DNA of 20,527 nt from Lachnoclostridium sp. (GTDB lineage: Bacteria > Bacillota_A > Clostridia > Lachnospirales > Lachnospiraceae). Of this stretch, positions 1 to 10,150 are shown in pieces (positions within the stretch are counted from its first letter, which is position 1; every line of letters starts with the position of its first letter). The notes beneath the pieces were generated by a model. That model was not told the DNA's origin, searched no databases, and saw only the letters and a list, made by a program, of their open reading frames with translations. Both the position numbers and the translations under genes were made by a program. The stretch is from positions 1 to 20,527 of the forward strand of contig SVDR01000046.1 in the NCBI GenBank assembly GCA_015057755.1, in the 5' to 3' direction.

Positions 1-2064
1 GTAACATTGGCTGATCCGGAGGATTATGATAAGAAATATAAAGAATGGAAGATGGAACACCTTCCGATGATGCCGGAATCCTTTAAACTGGAAGTGATCA
101 AGCAGACCGGAAAACAGTATAATGCGGTGAAAACACTGATCCATCGAAATGATGTTGGTGAGATCATTATTGCCACTGACGCCGGACGAGAAGGTGAATT
201 GGTTGCCAGATTAATTCTGAAAAAAGCAGGAGCGAAGAAGCCTTTGAAGCGCCTCTGGATTTCATCTGTAACGGATAAGGCAATTAAAGAAGGCTTCGCA
301 AATCTGAAGAGTGGAAAAGAATATGAGCCGTTATATGATGCAGCCATGTGTCGTGCAGAGGCGGACTGGCTTGTTGGTATTAATGCAACCCGTGCGCTTA
401 CATGCAAGTATAATGCACAGCTATCCTGTGGTCGTGTGCAGACTCCGACACTGGCGATCATTGCAAAGCGTGAGGATGATATTAAAAATTTTATTCCAAA
501 GCCATATTACGGTTTGAAAGCCAGAAATAAAGAACTGACACTGACATGGAAAGATACAAAAAGCGGAAGTATGTCGTCCTTCCAGAAGGAGCGGATCGAT
601 GGAATTCTGAAAGCAGTGAATGGAAAAGATGCCGTAGTCGTGCAGGTAAAAAAGACACCGAAAAAGACAATGGCTCCGCTTTTGTACGACTTGACAGAGC
701 TTCAGAGAGATGCAAGCAAACGGTATGATTATTCAGCGAAAGAAACGTTAAATATCATGCAGCGTCTCTATGAAAATCATAAGGTGCTCACATATCCGCG
801 AACAGACTCCAGATATCTGAGCGCAGATATTGTTCCTAGTTTGAAAGAACGTTTGAAAGCTTGTTCTGTGGGACCGTATCGAACATTGGCAGGAAAGCTG
901 ATCAATCAGTCGATTCCACAGAAGCCGTTTTATGTTGATAACAGCAAGGTGTCGGATCATCATGCGATCATTCCGACGGAGCAGTTTGTTGATCTGTCCC
1001 ATATGACCATCGATGAGCGGAGAATTTATGACCTTGTTGTGCGTAGATTTTTGGCGGTCATGTATCCGGCGTATGAATATGAACAGACTTCGATTGTGGC
1101 GGAAATCGGTGGTGAGCAGTTTGTAGCTCACGGAAATATCGTGAAAAATGAAGGATGGAAAGTTGTTTACGAGAATGGCGGCGAGGCAATTGAAGATTCC
1201 GAGGATAGTGACGACAAGAGTCAGAATCTTCCGGAATTGAAGGAAGGAGTTCGAATCTCCGGGCTTACGTTTACTATGAAGGAGGGAAAGACTAAACCTC
1301 CGGCTCATTTTAATGAGGCAACACTTCTTTCTGCTATGGAAAATCCGGTTGCCTACATGGAATCTAAAGACAAAGCGATGGTGAAGACTCTTGGAGAAAC
1401 AGGTGGTCTCGGTACCGTTGCAACGCGAGCGGATATTATCGAAAAATTGTTTTCCAGTTTCCTGCTTGAAAAGAAAGGAAAAGATATTCTGCTGACATCA
1501 AAGGCAAAGCAGCTACTGGAATTGGTTCCGGAGGATCTGAAGAAGCCGGAACTGACTGCAGGATGGGAGATGAAACTTTCACAGATCGCAAAAGGCAGTC
1601 TGAAACGGGATGTGTTTATGAAAGATATCCGTGGTTATTCTGAAGAGCTGATCACAGAGATCAAAGGCGGTGAAGGCAAGTTCCGTCACGACAACCTGAC
1701 CAATAAAAAGTGTCCGGAATGTGGAAAGCTCATGCTCCTTGTGAAAGGAAAGAACAGCGAAATGCTGGTGTGTCAGGACCGAGAATGCGGACACCGTGAG
1801 ACGATTTCACGAACTTCCAACGCCAGATGTCCGGTCTGTCACAAAAAACTGGAGCTTCGAGGAAAAGGAGATGGACAGATTTTTGTCTGCAAATGCGGTT
1901 ACAAAGAGAAACTCTCCACATTCCAGGAACGTCGTAAGAAGGAAGGCAAAGGCGTATCCAAGCGTGATGTGGCAAAATATATGAACCAGCAGAGAAAAGA
2001 AGCAGAGGAGCCGGTAAACAATGCTTTTGCACAGGCGTTGGCTGGGTTAAAATTTGATAATTAG
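1..2064 (+). CDS. topB: DNA topoisomerase III (type IA), 5' end missing
   Basis: A type IA topoisomerase that cuts and passes single DNA strands, relaxing negative supercoils and resolving recombination or replication intermediates. The frame is open from base 1, and the first visible residues (VTLADPEDYD) match the interior of the Toprim domain, so the true start lies upstream; the TTG at base 7 is not the start. Visible features: the Toprim motif ATDAGREGEL, the SCGRVQTPTL motif, and the catalytic tyrosine in LTYPRTDSR (codon at 793-795). The C-terminus carries two four-cysteine zinc ribbons at about visible residues 571-596 (CPEC and C-x4-C) and 610-632 (CPVC and CKC). About 687 residues are visible, and roughly 40 to 50 N-terminal residues are probably missing. 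Its TAG stop overlaps the stop of the convergent transporter gene. A second, divergent copy lies at 10151. Family call is firm. Confidence 0.95.
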   Translation, partial: VTLADPEDYDKKYKEWKMEHLPMMPESFKLEVIKQTGKQYNAVKTLIHRNDVGEIIIATDAGREGELVARLILKKAGAKKPLKRLWISSVTDKAIKEGFANLKSGKEYEPLYDAAMCRAEADWLVGINATRALTCKYNAQLSCGRVQTPTLAIIAKREDDIKNFIPKPYYGLKARNKELTLTWKDTKSGSMSSFQKERIDGILKAVNGKDAVVVQVKKTPKKTMAPLLYDLTELQRDASKRYDYSAKETLNIMQRLYENHKVLTYPRTDSRYLSADIVPSLKERLKACSVGPYRTLAGKLINQSIPQKPFYVDNSKVSDHHAIIPTEQFVDLSHMTIDERRIYDLVVRRFLAVMYPAYEYEQTSIVAEIGGEQFVAHGNIVKNEGWKVVYENGGEAIEDSEDSDDKSQNLPELKEGVRISGLTFTMKEGKTKPPAHFNEATLLSAMENPVAYMESKDKAMVKTLGETGGLGTVATRADIIEKLFSSFLLEKKGKDILLTSKAKQLLELVPEDLKKPELTAGWEMKLSQIAKGSLKRDVFMKDIRGYSEELITEIKGGEGKFRHDNLTNKKCPECGKLMLLVKGKNSEMLVCQDRECGHRETISRTSNARCPVCHKKLELRGKGDGQIFVCKCGYKEKLSTFQERRKKEGKGVSKRDVAKYMNQQRKEAEEPVNNAFAQALAGLKFDN

Positions 2065-3272
2065 AATCCCATAAATCCCGGTGCAAATGACATAAACAGC
2101 GGATTGAAAATGTCTACACAGAGCACTGAGAACGCCGGATACAGAATCCATGCAATGTGAGCGTAACCGTATTTATCCATAACGGCCCGTTCATTGGCTA
2201 CTGCATTGGAGCCGGAACCCATGCCCATTCCGATCAGTCCGGCGCACATGCAGGCCGCATTGTAATCGCTGTGGTACATACGGAAACCGATGAAATAAGT
2301 AAAAAGAAGAGTGGCAATCGTTACGACGGAGAGAACGATCAGCATTTCACCGATGGAACCGGAGATTCTGGTAAGATCCATGGTCATGATCGTAATGGCG
2401 AGGAAAATATCCAGAGAAACATGCTCGATCGTTTCGATTTCATCAGTATTGAATGATACATCGAGAGCTTCCAGCACATTTCTTGCGATCGCGCCCGCAA
2501 ACAGACAGCCAATAAAATAAGGCATTTCGATGTAAGGAATCTGGCTGAGAAGGAGATAGATCGGAATTCCGCACATGGCGATGATCGTCATCATACAAAC
2601 ACTGTTCAGGAGAGATTTGTGATTTAACGCTGTCGTTTCTTCATTGCTGTCATTCAACAGTTCCAGATCTTTTGGGTCCGCTTTCAGGTTATGGCGTTTG
2701 ATCAATAAAACTGCTAAAGGTCCGCCTGTCAGACTTCCGATGATCATTCCAAGGGTAGCAGAAGAAACTCCGATCTCCGTCGCACCTACAGCTCCCATAG
2801 CTTCATAAACCGGACCAAATGCAGACGTCGTTCCGACACCGCCTGCCAAAGCTCCGGTTCCGATCTGGATTCCGAGAAGGGGATGCATTCCGACTGCAAT
2901 TGCAACTGCAATCCCAAGAAAACCTTGCAGCAGCACAAGAAGTAGAACGGAAAGAGCGATTCCGGCACAGAATTTTTTGCCGCGTTCCAGAAGTGTTTTA
3001 CTGAAGCCAAATCCGACACAGGTAAAGAATATGTTCATAAGGTGACTGGACAGCGCTGTGGTCCATGATACGGCAAAGATTCCCTTGGCTTTTAGAAGAC
3101 TGAGGATCAGAGCCACAAGCAGACCGCCGATGACCGGAGCAGGGAGTCCCCATTCCTGAAAGGGACGCACCCGCTGTACAATGGCTCTTCCAAGGAAGAC
3201 CATGATACAGCCAAATCCTGTGGTAGCCAAAAGATCAAGAGTCAAGGTCATAGTTTCCGGATTAAAATTCAT
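2061..3272 (-). CDS. gltS: Sodium/glutamate symporter, GltS family
   Basis: A polytopic inner-membrane carrier of the GltS (ESS) family, which takes up glutamate with sodium. The 403 residues are close to the usual GltS length. The protein is almost entirely hydrophobic, with about ten or more membrane segments in two halves joined by a polar loop near residues 195-220. Each half has a glycine-rich re-entrant signature: GGVGTTSAFGP in the first and GMGMGSGSNAVANE in the second, matching the inverted-repeat architecture of the family. The ATG at 3272 is preceded by AGGAG at good spacing. The gene is convergent with topB, the two stops sharing the bases TTAG. It is separated from the upstream CHR operon by a terminator and so is probably transcribed alone. 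Glutamate as substrate is inferred from family only. Confidence 0.85.
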   Translation of the reverse strand: MNFNPETMTLTLDLLATTGFGCIMVFLGRAIVQRVRPFQEWGLPAPVIGGLLVALILSLLKAKGIFAVSWTTALSSHLMNIFFTCVGFGFSKTLLERGKKFCAGIALSVLLLVLLQGFLGIAVAIAVGMHPLLGIQIGTGALAGGVGTTSAFGPVYEAMGAVGATEIGVSSATLGMIIGSLTGGPLAVLLIKRHNLKADPKDLELLNDSNEETTALNHKSLLNSVCMMTIIAMCGIPIYLLLSQIPYIEMPYFIGCLFAGAIARNVLEALDVSFNTDEIETIEHVSLDIFLAITIMTMDLTRISGSIGEMLIVLSVVTIATLLFTYFIGFRMYHSDYNAACMCAGLIGMGMGSGSNAVANERAVMDKYGYAHIAWILYPAFSVLCVDIFNPLFMSFAPGFMGF

Positions 3273-3295
3273 GCTGACTCCTAAAAGATATGTTT

Positions 3296-3301
3296 ATTAT
3301 A
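3296..3301 (-). promoter_or_regulatory. Candidate -10 box for gltS
   Basis: On the minus strand a perfect TATAAT lies 24 bases upstream of the gltS ATG. No good -35 sits at 17 bp; a TTGTCA lies about 23 bp upstream, too far for a standard sigma-A spacer. The position between the CHR-operon terminator and gltS supports a separate gltS promoter, but the match is only partial. Confidence 0.35.
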
Positions 3302-3330
3302 GAATATGCAGAATGAGATTGACTTGACAA

Positions 3331-3371
3331 ATAAAAATACCGGATATGAATGTACAGACAATCATATCCGG
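3331..3371 (-). terminator. Rho-independent terminator of the CHR operon
   Basis: The inverted repeat CCGGATATGA / TCATATCCGG (3340-3349 and 3362-3371) forms a perfect 10-bp stem with a 12-base loop. On the minus strand it is followed at once by the T-rich run TATTTTTAT (3339-3331). It begins 20 bases past the stop of the second CHR gene, where a terminator for that operon is expected, and lies ahead of gltS. Confidence 0.85.
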
Positions 3372-3390
3372 CTCATTTTTTAGGTAGAAA

Positions 3391-3978
3391 TTATACTCCG
3401 CCGAGTTTCAATACAATGCCGATCACTGCGGAAGCGGCAATGAATGCTGCAGCGTGGAGACCTTTTGTTTTCTTACACTTTGCAGTGAAGTAATAGAGGA
3501 TCAGCATCAAAATAACATTCGGAAGGTTGATCAGATCCATAATGCTTCCTGTTGCAGCATATTTCGCCTGGTTTAAAACAACTAGTACCACAACGCCAAG
3601 ACCTGCTGCAGCGATCAGACCTGCAGATGCCGGTCTTAAACCGTAGAAAGCAGCCTGAACATATTTGTTCTTTTTGAATGCGTTGTAAAAGCCTGCAATG
3701 ATCAGGATTACAATAATGGACGGTGTGATCAGTCCAAGGGTTGCGATCAGAGAACCTGGAATACCCGCAGAGGTATAACCTACGTATGTAGACATGTTAA
3801 CGCCGATCGGTCCCGGTGTGGACTCGGAAATCGCGATCATGTCTGTCAGCTGTGCGTGAGTGAACCAGCCTGTTTTATCAGAGATATCATAGAGGAACGG
3901 AATGGTTGCCATACCGCCGCCTACAGCAAAGAGGCCGGCTTTAAAGAATTCAATGAATAACTGAATGTAAATATTCAT
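3391..3978 (-). CDS. Short CHR-family (chromate) transporter, second subunit
   Basis: A single-domain CHR protein of 195 residues. Full-length ChrA carriers fuse two such domains; short CHR proteins usually occur as adjacent pairs that are thought to work together. The N-terminal signature GGGMATIPFL is followed by the family motif STPGPIGVNMSTYVGY and about five or six hydrophobic segments. The gene starts 2 bases after the stop of the first CHR gene, with its AGGAGG ribosome site inside the end of that gene, so the two are probably translationally coupled. It lies just before a terminator. Known pairs export chromate, but in gut anaerobes without known chromate exposure the physiological anion is uncertain; family membership is firm, substrate is not. 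Confidence 0.85.
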   Translation of the reverse strand: MNIYIQLFIEFFKAGLFAVGGGMATIPFLYDISDKTGWFTHAQLTDMIAISESTPGPIGVNMSTYVGYTSAGIPGSLIATLGLITPSIIVILIIAGFYNAFKKNKYVQAAFYGLRPASAGLIAAAGLGVVVLVVLNQAKYAATGSIMDLINLPNVILMLILYYFTAKCKKTKGLHAAAFIAASAVIGIVLKLGGV

Positions 3979-3980
3979 AA

Positions 3981-4529
3981 TTATTTGGCCTCCTTTTCTG
4001 CAAGAAGAACTTTAACGATGATTCCGAATACAGCAGCGATGATCACGAAAATTGTCGGTGCGATGTCAAATGCAAAGTTTCCGATCATAACGAGCAGGAA
4101 AATGAGCAATGTTTTTTTATCAACGACTGCTTTCTTCCAAAGCTTTACAACTGCATTAAATACGAGCACACATACGCAAACACGGATGCCTGCGAATGCA
4201 TTCTGCACGATTGCCAGATCTGCGAAGTTCTGAAGGAACATGGCGATCAGTGTGATGATGATCAGGGACGGGAATACAACTCCGAGAGTTGCAATGATTC
4301 CTCCTAAGTTGCCGGCTGTATTCTGTCCGACAAAAGTAGCTGTATTAACTGCAATGATACCCGGTGTACACTGACCGAGTGCGTAGTAGTCCATCAGTTC
4401 TTCCTCAGTTGCCCAGCCGCGCTTTTCTACTACTTCTTTCTGAAGCATCGGGAGCATTGCGTAACCGCCGCCGAATGTAAGGCCGCCGATACGCGCGAAT
4501 GTAAGGAAGAGGTCAAGATACTTGTTCAT
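3981..4529 (-). CDS. Short CHR-family (chromate) transporter, first subunit
   Basis: Single-domain CHR membrane protein of 182 residues and the first gene of the two-gene operon. It has the signature LTFGGGYAMLPMLQKEVV near the N-terminus, then YALGQCTPGIIAVNTATFVG, the CHR equivalent of the motif in its partner, then several hydrophobic segments. It resembles its neighbour along the whole length, so the pair probably arose by tandem duplication and may assemble as an antiparallel heterodimer (inference from what is known of short CHR pairs). The ATG at 4529 is preceded by AGGAGAG. A good promoter and a hairpin lie in the roughly 75-base leader upstream. Substrate not determinable from sequence. 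Confidence 0.85.
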   Translation of the reverse strand: MNKYLDLFLTFARIGGLTFGGGYAMLPMLQKEVVEKRGWATEEELMDYYALGQCTPGIIAVNTATFVGQNTAGNLGGIIATLGVVFPSLIIITLIAMFLQNFADLAIVQNAFAGIRVCVCVLVFNAVVKLWKKAVVDKKTLLIFLLVMIGNFAFDIAPTIFVIIAAVFGIIVKVLLAEKEAK

Positions 4530-4549
4530 AAAAACTCTCCTTTTTACAT

Positions 4550-4592
4550 AAAAAACTTGCTGTCTGTATAACCATATTCAAGTCTGACAGCA
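4550..4592 (-). promoter_or_regulatory. Hairpin plus T-run in the CHR operon leader (possible attenuator)
   Basis: Between the promoter and the first CHR gene, the minus strand has TGCTGTC and GACAGCA as a 7-bp stem (4592-4586 and 4564-4558) around a 21-base loop. Two bases later come six T (4555-4550). This looks like a weak intrinsic terminator inside the leader, just before the ribosome site. An outer AACTTG near the predicted start can also pair with CAAGTT at the 3' side of the stem, giving a competing fold. No known riboswitch class was recognised. Confidence 0.35.
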
Positions 4593-4611
4593 TATAAAAA
4601 CACCAAGTTCT

Positions 4612-4639
4612 ACTATAGCAGAAATAGGTAAAAAATCAA
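4612..4639 (-). promoter_or_regulatory. Sigma-A-like promoter of the CHR operon
   Basis: Minus-strand TTGATT (4639-4634), a 16-base spacer, then TATAGT (4617-4612) preceded by TGC, an extended -10. Transcription would start near 4605, leaving a leader of about 75 bases before the first CHR gene. Confidence 0.6.
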
Positions 4640-4685
4640 TAGGCGAACATACTTTCGAAAACCTGATCGAAATGCTGAAAAATGC

Positions 4686-6668
<1,983 letters not shown>

Positions 6669-6681
6669 GGAGTAACAAACA

Positions 6682-8913
6682 ATGGCAGAGAAGATTCTGA
6701 GAACGGAATATTCCGAAGAGATGCAGAAAAGCTATCTGGATTATTCGATGAGCGTCATTACCGCCAGAGCGATCCCGGATGCAAGGGATGGTTTGAAACC
6801 GGTACAGAGACGTGTCCTTTACGATATGAGTGAACTCCATCTGGATCACGACAAGCCGCACAGAAAATCTGCGCGTATTGTTGGCGATACCATGGGTAAA
6901 TACCACCCGCATGGTGACAGCTCCATTTACGAGACCCTGGTAGTCATGTCCCAGGATTTTAAGAAAGGCATGGCTCTTGTTGACGGTCATGGTAACTTTG
7001 GTTCCATCGAAGGCGATGGTGCTGCTGCCATGCGATATACCGAGGCGAGACTGAAAAAGTTTGCCGAGGAAGTTTATTTAAAAGATTTAGATAAGACGGT
7101 TGAGTTTGTATCCAACTACGATGAGACAGAAAAAGAGCCGGAAGTGCTTCCGGTTCGTGTACCGAATCTCCTTATCAATGGTGCAGAAGGTATCGCAGTC
7201 GGTATGAGTACCAGCATTCCGCCGCACAATCTGGGTGAAGTGATCGATGCGGTAAAAGCTTACATTGATAATCGTCTTTTGACTGTACAGGATCTGATGG
7301 AATATCTTCCGGGACCGGATTTTCCGACAGGAGGAATTATCTCTAATAAGAGTGATCTCCTTCCGATCTATGAGACCGGTATGGGTAAGATCAAGATTCG
7401 CGGAAAAGTGGAAGTGGAGCTTGGAAGACGAAAAACAGACCGCGATAAACTGGTGATCACAGAGATTCCATATACGATGATCGGTGCCGGCATCAACAAG
7501 TTCCTGCAGGATATCGCGGATTTGGTAGAGAGCCGTAAACTTCCTGATGTGGTCGATATCTCCAACCAATCCAGTAAAGAAGGTATCCGCATCGTTCTGG
7601 AACTGAAAAAGGATGCGGATGTCAATAAGATCAAAAATATATTATATAAGAAAACAAAGCTTGAGGATACCTTTGGTGTTCATATGCTGGCCATTGATGA
7701 TGGCCGTCCGGAGACGATGAATCTCAAGCAGATCCTGAATACATTTTTGGAATTCCAGTATAAAAATCTGACGAAGAAGTACAATGTTCTTCTTGCAAAA
7801 GAACTGGAAAAGAAAGAAGTACAGGAAGGTTTGATCGAGGCTTGTGATGTGATCGACCTGATCATTGCAGTTCTTCGCGGTTCTAAAAATATGAAGGACG
7901 CAAAAGACTGCCTGATGACAGGCAACACAGCTAATATCAAGTTCCGTATGCCTGGATTTGAGGAAGATGCAAAACAGCTTCATTTTACTGAGCGTCAGGC
8001 AAGCGCGATCCTGGAAATGCGCCTTTATAAATTGATCGGTCTTGAAATCCTTGCTCTTCAGAAACAGTACAAGGAAACACTGAGAAAGATCCGTGAATAC
8101 CGTCACATTTTGTCCAACCAGAAAAACATGGATATTGTGATAAAAGAAGATCTGGATGCGATCAAGGCAGATTTTGCGGAGCCGAGAAGCACAGTAATTG
8201 AAGACAGTGAGCAGGTGGTTTATGTAGAAGAAAAGGAAGCAGCCAAAGAAGTAATCTTCGTTATGGACCGTTTCGGATACTGCAAAACTCTGGATAAAGC
8301 GATTTTTGACAGAAATGCAGAATCTGTGAAAAATGAAAGTGTGCATCTGCTGCCGATCATGACAGATGATAAGCTTTGTATCTTTACCGATATGGGCAAT
8401 CTCCATCAGGTAAAGGTTGCAGATATTCCGGCAGGAAAAGTGAAAGACAAAGGTATTCCGGTTGACAATATCAGTAAGTTTGATGGTGCAAAGGAACGGA
8501 TCCTTCTGTGCTGCACTGCAAAGGATTTAGCAGAGAAGAAGTTCCTCTTTGCAACAGAACAGGCACTTGTTAAGATCGTATCCGGCGAGGAATTCGTAAC
8601 TGCAAACCGTATGGTTGCAGCGACAAAACTGGCAGACGACGATAAAGTTGCCGTAATCCGCATCGTGAACGATGAAAAAGAAATTGTTCTCAGATCGAAA
8701 GAGGGCATGTTCCTGAAATTTGCAATGGAAGAAGTTCCGGTTCTCAAGAAAAATACCCGTGGTGTAAGAGGTATGAAGCTGGAGAAGAAAGATACTCTGG
8801 AGCAGGTGTATCTGCCGGGAACAGAGACCATTATCATCTATAAAGAGAAAGAGGTCCATTTGAACCGCTTAAAATTAGCGAAACGAGATGGAAAAGGAAG
8901 TAAAAGGTCTTGA
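6682..8913 (+). CDS. Type IIA DNA topoisomerase subunit A (GyrA/ParC-like), no GyrA-box
   Basis: DNA breakage-reunion subunit, partner of the preceding gene; 13 bases separate the two, with AAGGAG before this ATG. The catalytic tyrosine is Y119 in [11 protein letters not shown]. The N-terminal core is gyrase-like ([36 protein letters not shown]). The quinolone region carries S80 and E84 in [10 protein letters not shown], the residues usual in susceptible Gram-positive enzymes. The C-terminal beta-pinwheel begins near residue 510, and total length (743) is shorter than most GyrA. Where the first blade should carry the GyrA-box (Q-R/K-RGGKG type), around 541-552, the sequence is [11 protein letters not shown], with no box; only a late RGVRGMKL (693-700) resembles the repeat consensus. 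Loss of the box abolishes DNA wrapping in gyrases studied, so topoisomerase IV-like activity is inferred. Confidence 0.92.
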   Translation: MAEKILRTEYSEEMQKSYLDYSMSVITARAIPDARDGLKPVQRRVLYDMSELHLDHDKPHRKSARIVGDTMGKYHPHGDSSIYETLVVMSQDFKKGMALVDGHGNFGSIEGDGAAAMRYTEARLKKFAEEVYLKDLDKTVEFVSNYDETEKEPEVLPVRVPNLLINGAEGIAVGMSTSIPPHNLGEVIDAVKAYIDNRLLTVQDLMEYLPGPDFPTGGIISNKSDLLPIYETGMGKIKIRGKVEVELGRRKTDRDKLVITEIPYTMIGAGINKFLQDIADLVESRKLPDVVDISNQSSKEGIRIVLELKKDADVNKIKNILYKKTKLEDTFGVHMLAIDDGRPETMNLKQILNTFLEFQYKNLTKKYNVLLAKELEKKEVQEGLIEACDVIDLIIAVLRGSKNMKDAKDCLMTGNTANIKFRMPGFEEDAKQLHFTERQASAILEMRLYKLIGLEILALQKQYKETLRKIREYRHILSNQKNMDIVIKEDLDAIKADFAEPRSTVIEDSEQVVYVEEKEAAKEVIFVMDRFGYCKTLDKAIFDRNAESVKNESVHLLPIMTDDKLCIFTDMGNLHQVKVADIPAGKVKDKGIPVDNISKFDGAKERILLCCTAKDLAEKKFLFATEQALVKIVSGEEFVTANRMVAATKLADDDKVAVIRIVNDEKEIVLRSKEGMFLKFAMEEVPVLKKNTRGVRGMKLEKKDTLEQVYLPGTETIIIYKEKEVHLNRLKLAKRDGKGSKRS

Positions 8914-8938
8914 TTTTTCCCGCTTTTTGCGATAGGAT
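8910..8938 (+). promoter_or_regulatory. Candidate promoter of asd
   Basis: TTGATT (8910-8915), a 17-base spacer and TAGGAT (8933-8938) overlap the end of the topoisomerase gene and precede the asd ATG by about 50 bases. This suggests that asd and the genes after it have their own promoter, besides any read-through. Confidence 0.55.
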
Positions 8939-8987
8939 AAGACCAATTCGATTTGCTATTGATTTAGCGTGCAAAAGGAGTGACATT

Positions 8988-10082
8988 ATGGAAAAGAAAT
9001 TAAAAGTAGGTATCCTTGGTGCGACAGGTATGGTCGGACAGAGATTTATCTCCTTACTTGAAAATCATCCGTGGTATGAGGTAGTAACGGTTGCTGCCAG
9101 TCCTCGTTCCGCAGGTAAAACATATGAAAAAGCTGTGGGTGGTCGTTGGAAGATGACAACACCGATGCCGGAAGCAGTAAAGAATATGATCGTGATGAAT
9201 GTCAATGATGTGGATGCAGTTGCATCTACGGTTGATTTCGTATTCAGCGCCGTTGATATGTCTAAGGACGAGATCAAGGCGATCGAAGAGGCATATGCAA
9301 AGACAGAGACTCCGGTTGTTTCCAACAACAGCGCACATCGCTGGACACCGGATGTTCCGATGGTAGTTCCGGAGATCAATCCGGAGCATATGGATGTAAT
9401 CAAGTTCCAGAAAGAAAGACTTGGCACAACTTACGGATTTATTGCGGTAAAACCGAACTGTTCGATTCAGAGCTATGCACCTGCTTTAACAGCATGGAAA
9501 GAGTTTGAACCGTACGAAGTGGTTGCGACTACATATCAGGCAATTTCCGGTGCAGGAAAGAACTTCCAGGATTGGCCGGAGATGGTGGGCAACATTATTC
9601 CGTATATCGGCGGAGAGGAAGAAAAGAGTGAGAAAGAGCCGCTTCGTCTTTGGGGTAAGATTGAAGACGGCGTGATTGTTCCGGCATCCGAGCCGAAGAT
9701 CACATGTCAGTGTATCCGTGTACCGGTATTAAACGGTCATACGGCTGCGGCATTTGTAAAGTTTAGAAAGAAAGTGACAAAAGAGCAGTTGATCGAAAAA
9801 CTGGTGAACTTCAAAGGTGTTCCGCAGGAACTTGAGCTTCCGAGTGCTCCAAAGCAGTTCATCCAGTATCTGGAAGAAGAAAATCGTCCGCAGGTTCAGA
9901 TGGATGTGGACTTTGAACATGGCATGGGTACTTCCATCGGTCGTCTGAGAGAAGACACGATCTATGACTGGAAGTTTATCGGTCTGTCTCACAACACTGT
10001 TCGCGGTGCTGCAGGAGGAGCTGTTCTCTGTGCAGAACTTCTTACAAAACAGGGCTATATTGCTCCGAAAAATGAACGTTAA
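8988..10082 (+). CDS. asd: Aspartate-semialdehyde dehydrogenase
   Basis: Cytosolic NADP-dependent enzyme that reduces aspartyl phosphate to aspartate semialdehyde, the branch point to lysine/diaminopimelate, threonine and methionine. The 364 residues contain the N-terminal nucleotide-binding motif GILGATGMVGQRF, the active-site cysteine C158 in KPNCSIQSY and the probable catalytic H251 in VPVLNGHTAAAF. The C-terminal NTVRGAAGG is also typical. The KPNCS motif and overall sequence place it in the fungal/archaeal-like class rather than the enterobacterial class (a recognition judgement). The ATG at 8988 is chosen because AAAGGAG lies just before it and the Rossmann strand begins at once; a longer in-frame extension from 8910 has no ribosome site. 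Not linked here to other lysine or threonine genes. Confidence 0.95.
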   Translation: MEKKLKVGILGATGMVGQRFISLLENHPWYEVVTVAASPRSAGKTYEKAVGGRWKMTTPMPEAVKNMIVMNVNDVDAVASTVDFVFSAVDMSKDEIKAIEEAYAKTETPVVSNNSAHRWTPDVPMVVPEINPEHMDVIKFQKERLGTTYGFIAVKPNCSIQSYAPALTAWKEFEPYEVVATTYQAISGAGKNFQDWPEMVGNIIPYIGGEEEKSEKEPLRLWGKIEDGVIVPASEPKITCQCIRVPVLNGHTAAAFVKFRKKVTKEQLIEKLVNFKGVPQELELPSAPKQFIQYLEEENRPQVQMDVDFEHGMGTSIGRLREDTIYDWKFIGLSHNTVRGAAGGAVLCAELLTKQGYIAPKNER

Positions 10083-10092
10083 TTCGATTATG

Positions 10093-10119
10093 ACGGCCAG
10101 GGAACTGTTCTCTGGCCGT
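10093..10119 (+). other. Strong hairpin between asd and topB2 without a T-run
   Basis: ACGGCCAGGGAAC and GTTCTCTGGCCGT pair over about 12 bp, including one G-U, around a very small loop. It lies 11 bases after the asd stop. No run of T follows, so it is not a classic terminator; it could be an RNA-processing or stability element, or a partial terminator. Confidence 0.5.
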
Positions 10120-10150
10120 TATCGAGTCCGTGCAAAAAGAAAGGAAATGA

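Noticed and set aside
7642..8406. Minus-strand open frame of 254 codons inside the GyrA-like gene
   Set aside because: It is antisense to an unambiguous topoisomerase frame, and its composition (many Phe, His, Ile, Cys) is typical of a shadow frame.
8910..8987. Upstream TTG start for asd overlapping the topoisomerase gene
   Set aside because: No ribosome site there, whereas AAAGGAG precedes the ATG at 8988 and the family N-terminus begins at that point.
8914..8987. Lysine riboswitch before asd
   Set aside because: The 74-base spacer is far too short for that aptamer and shows no matching fold.
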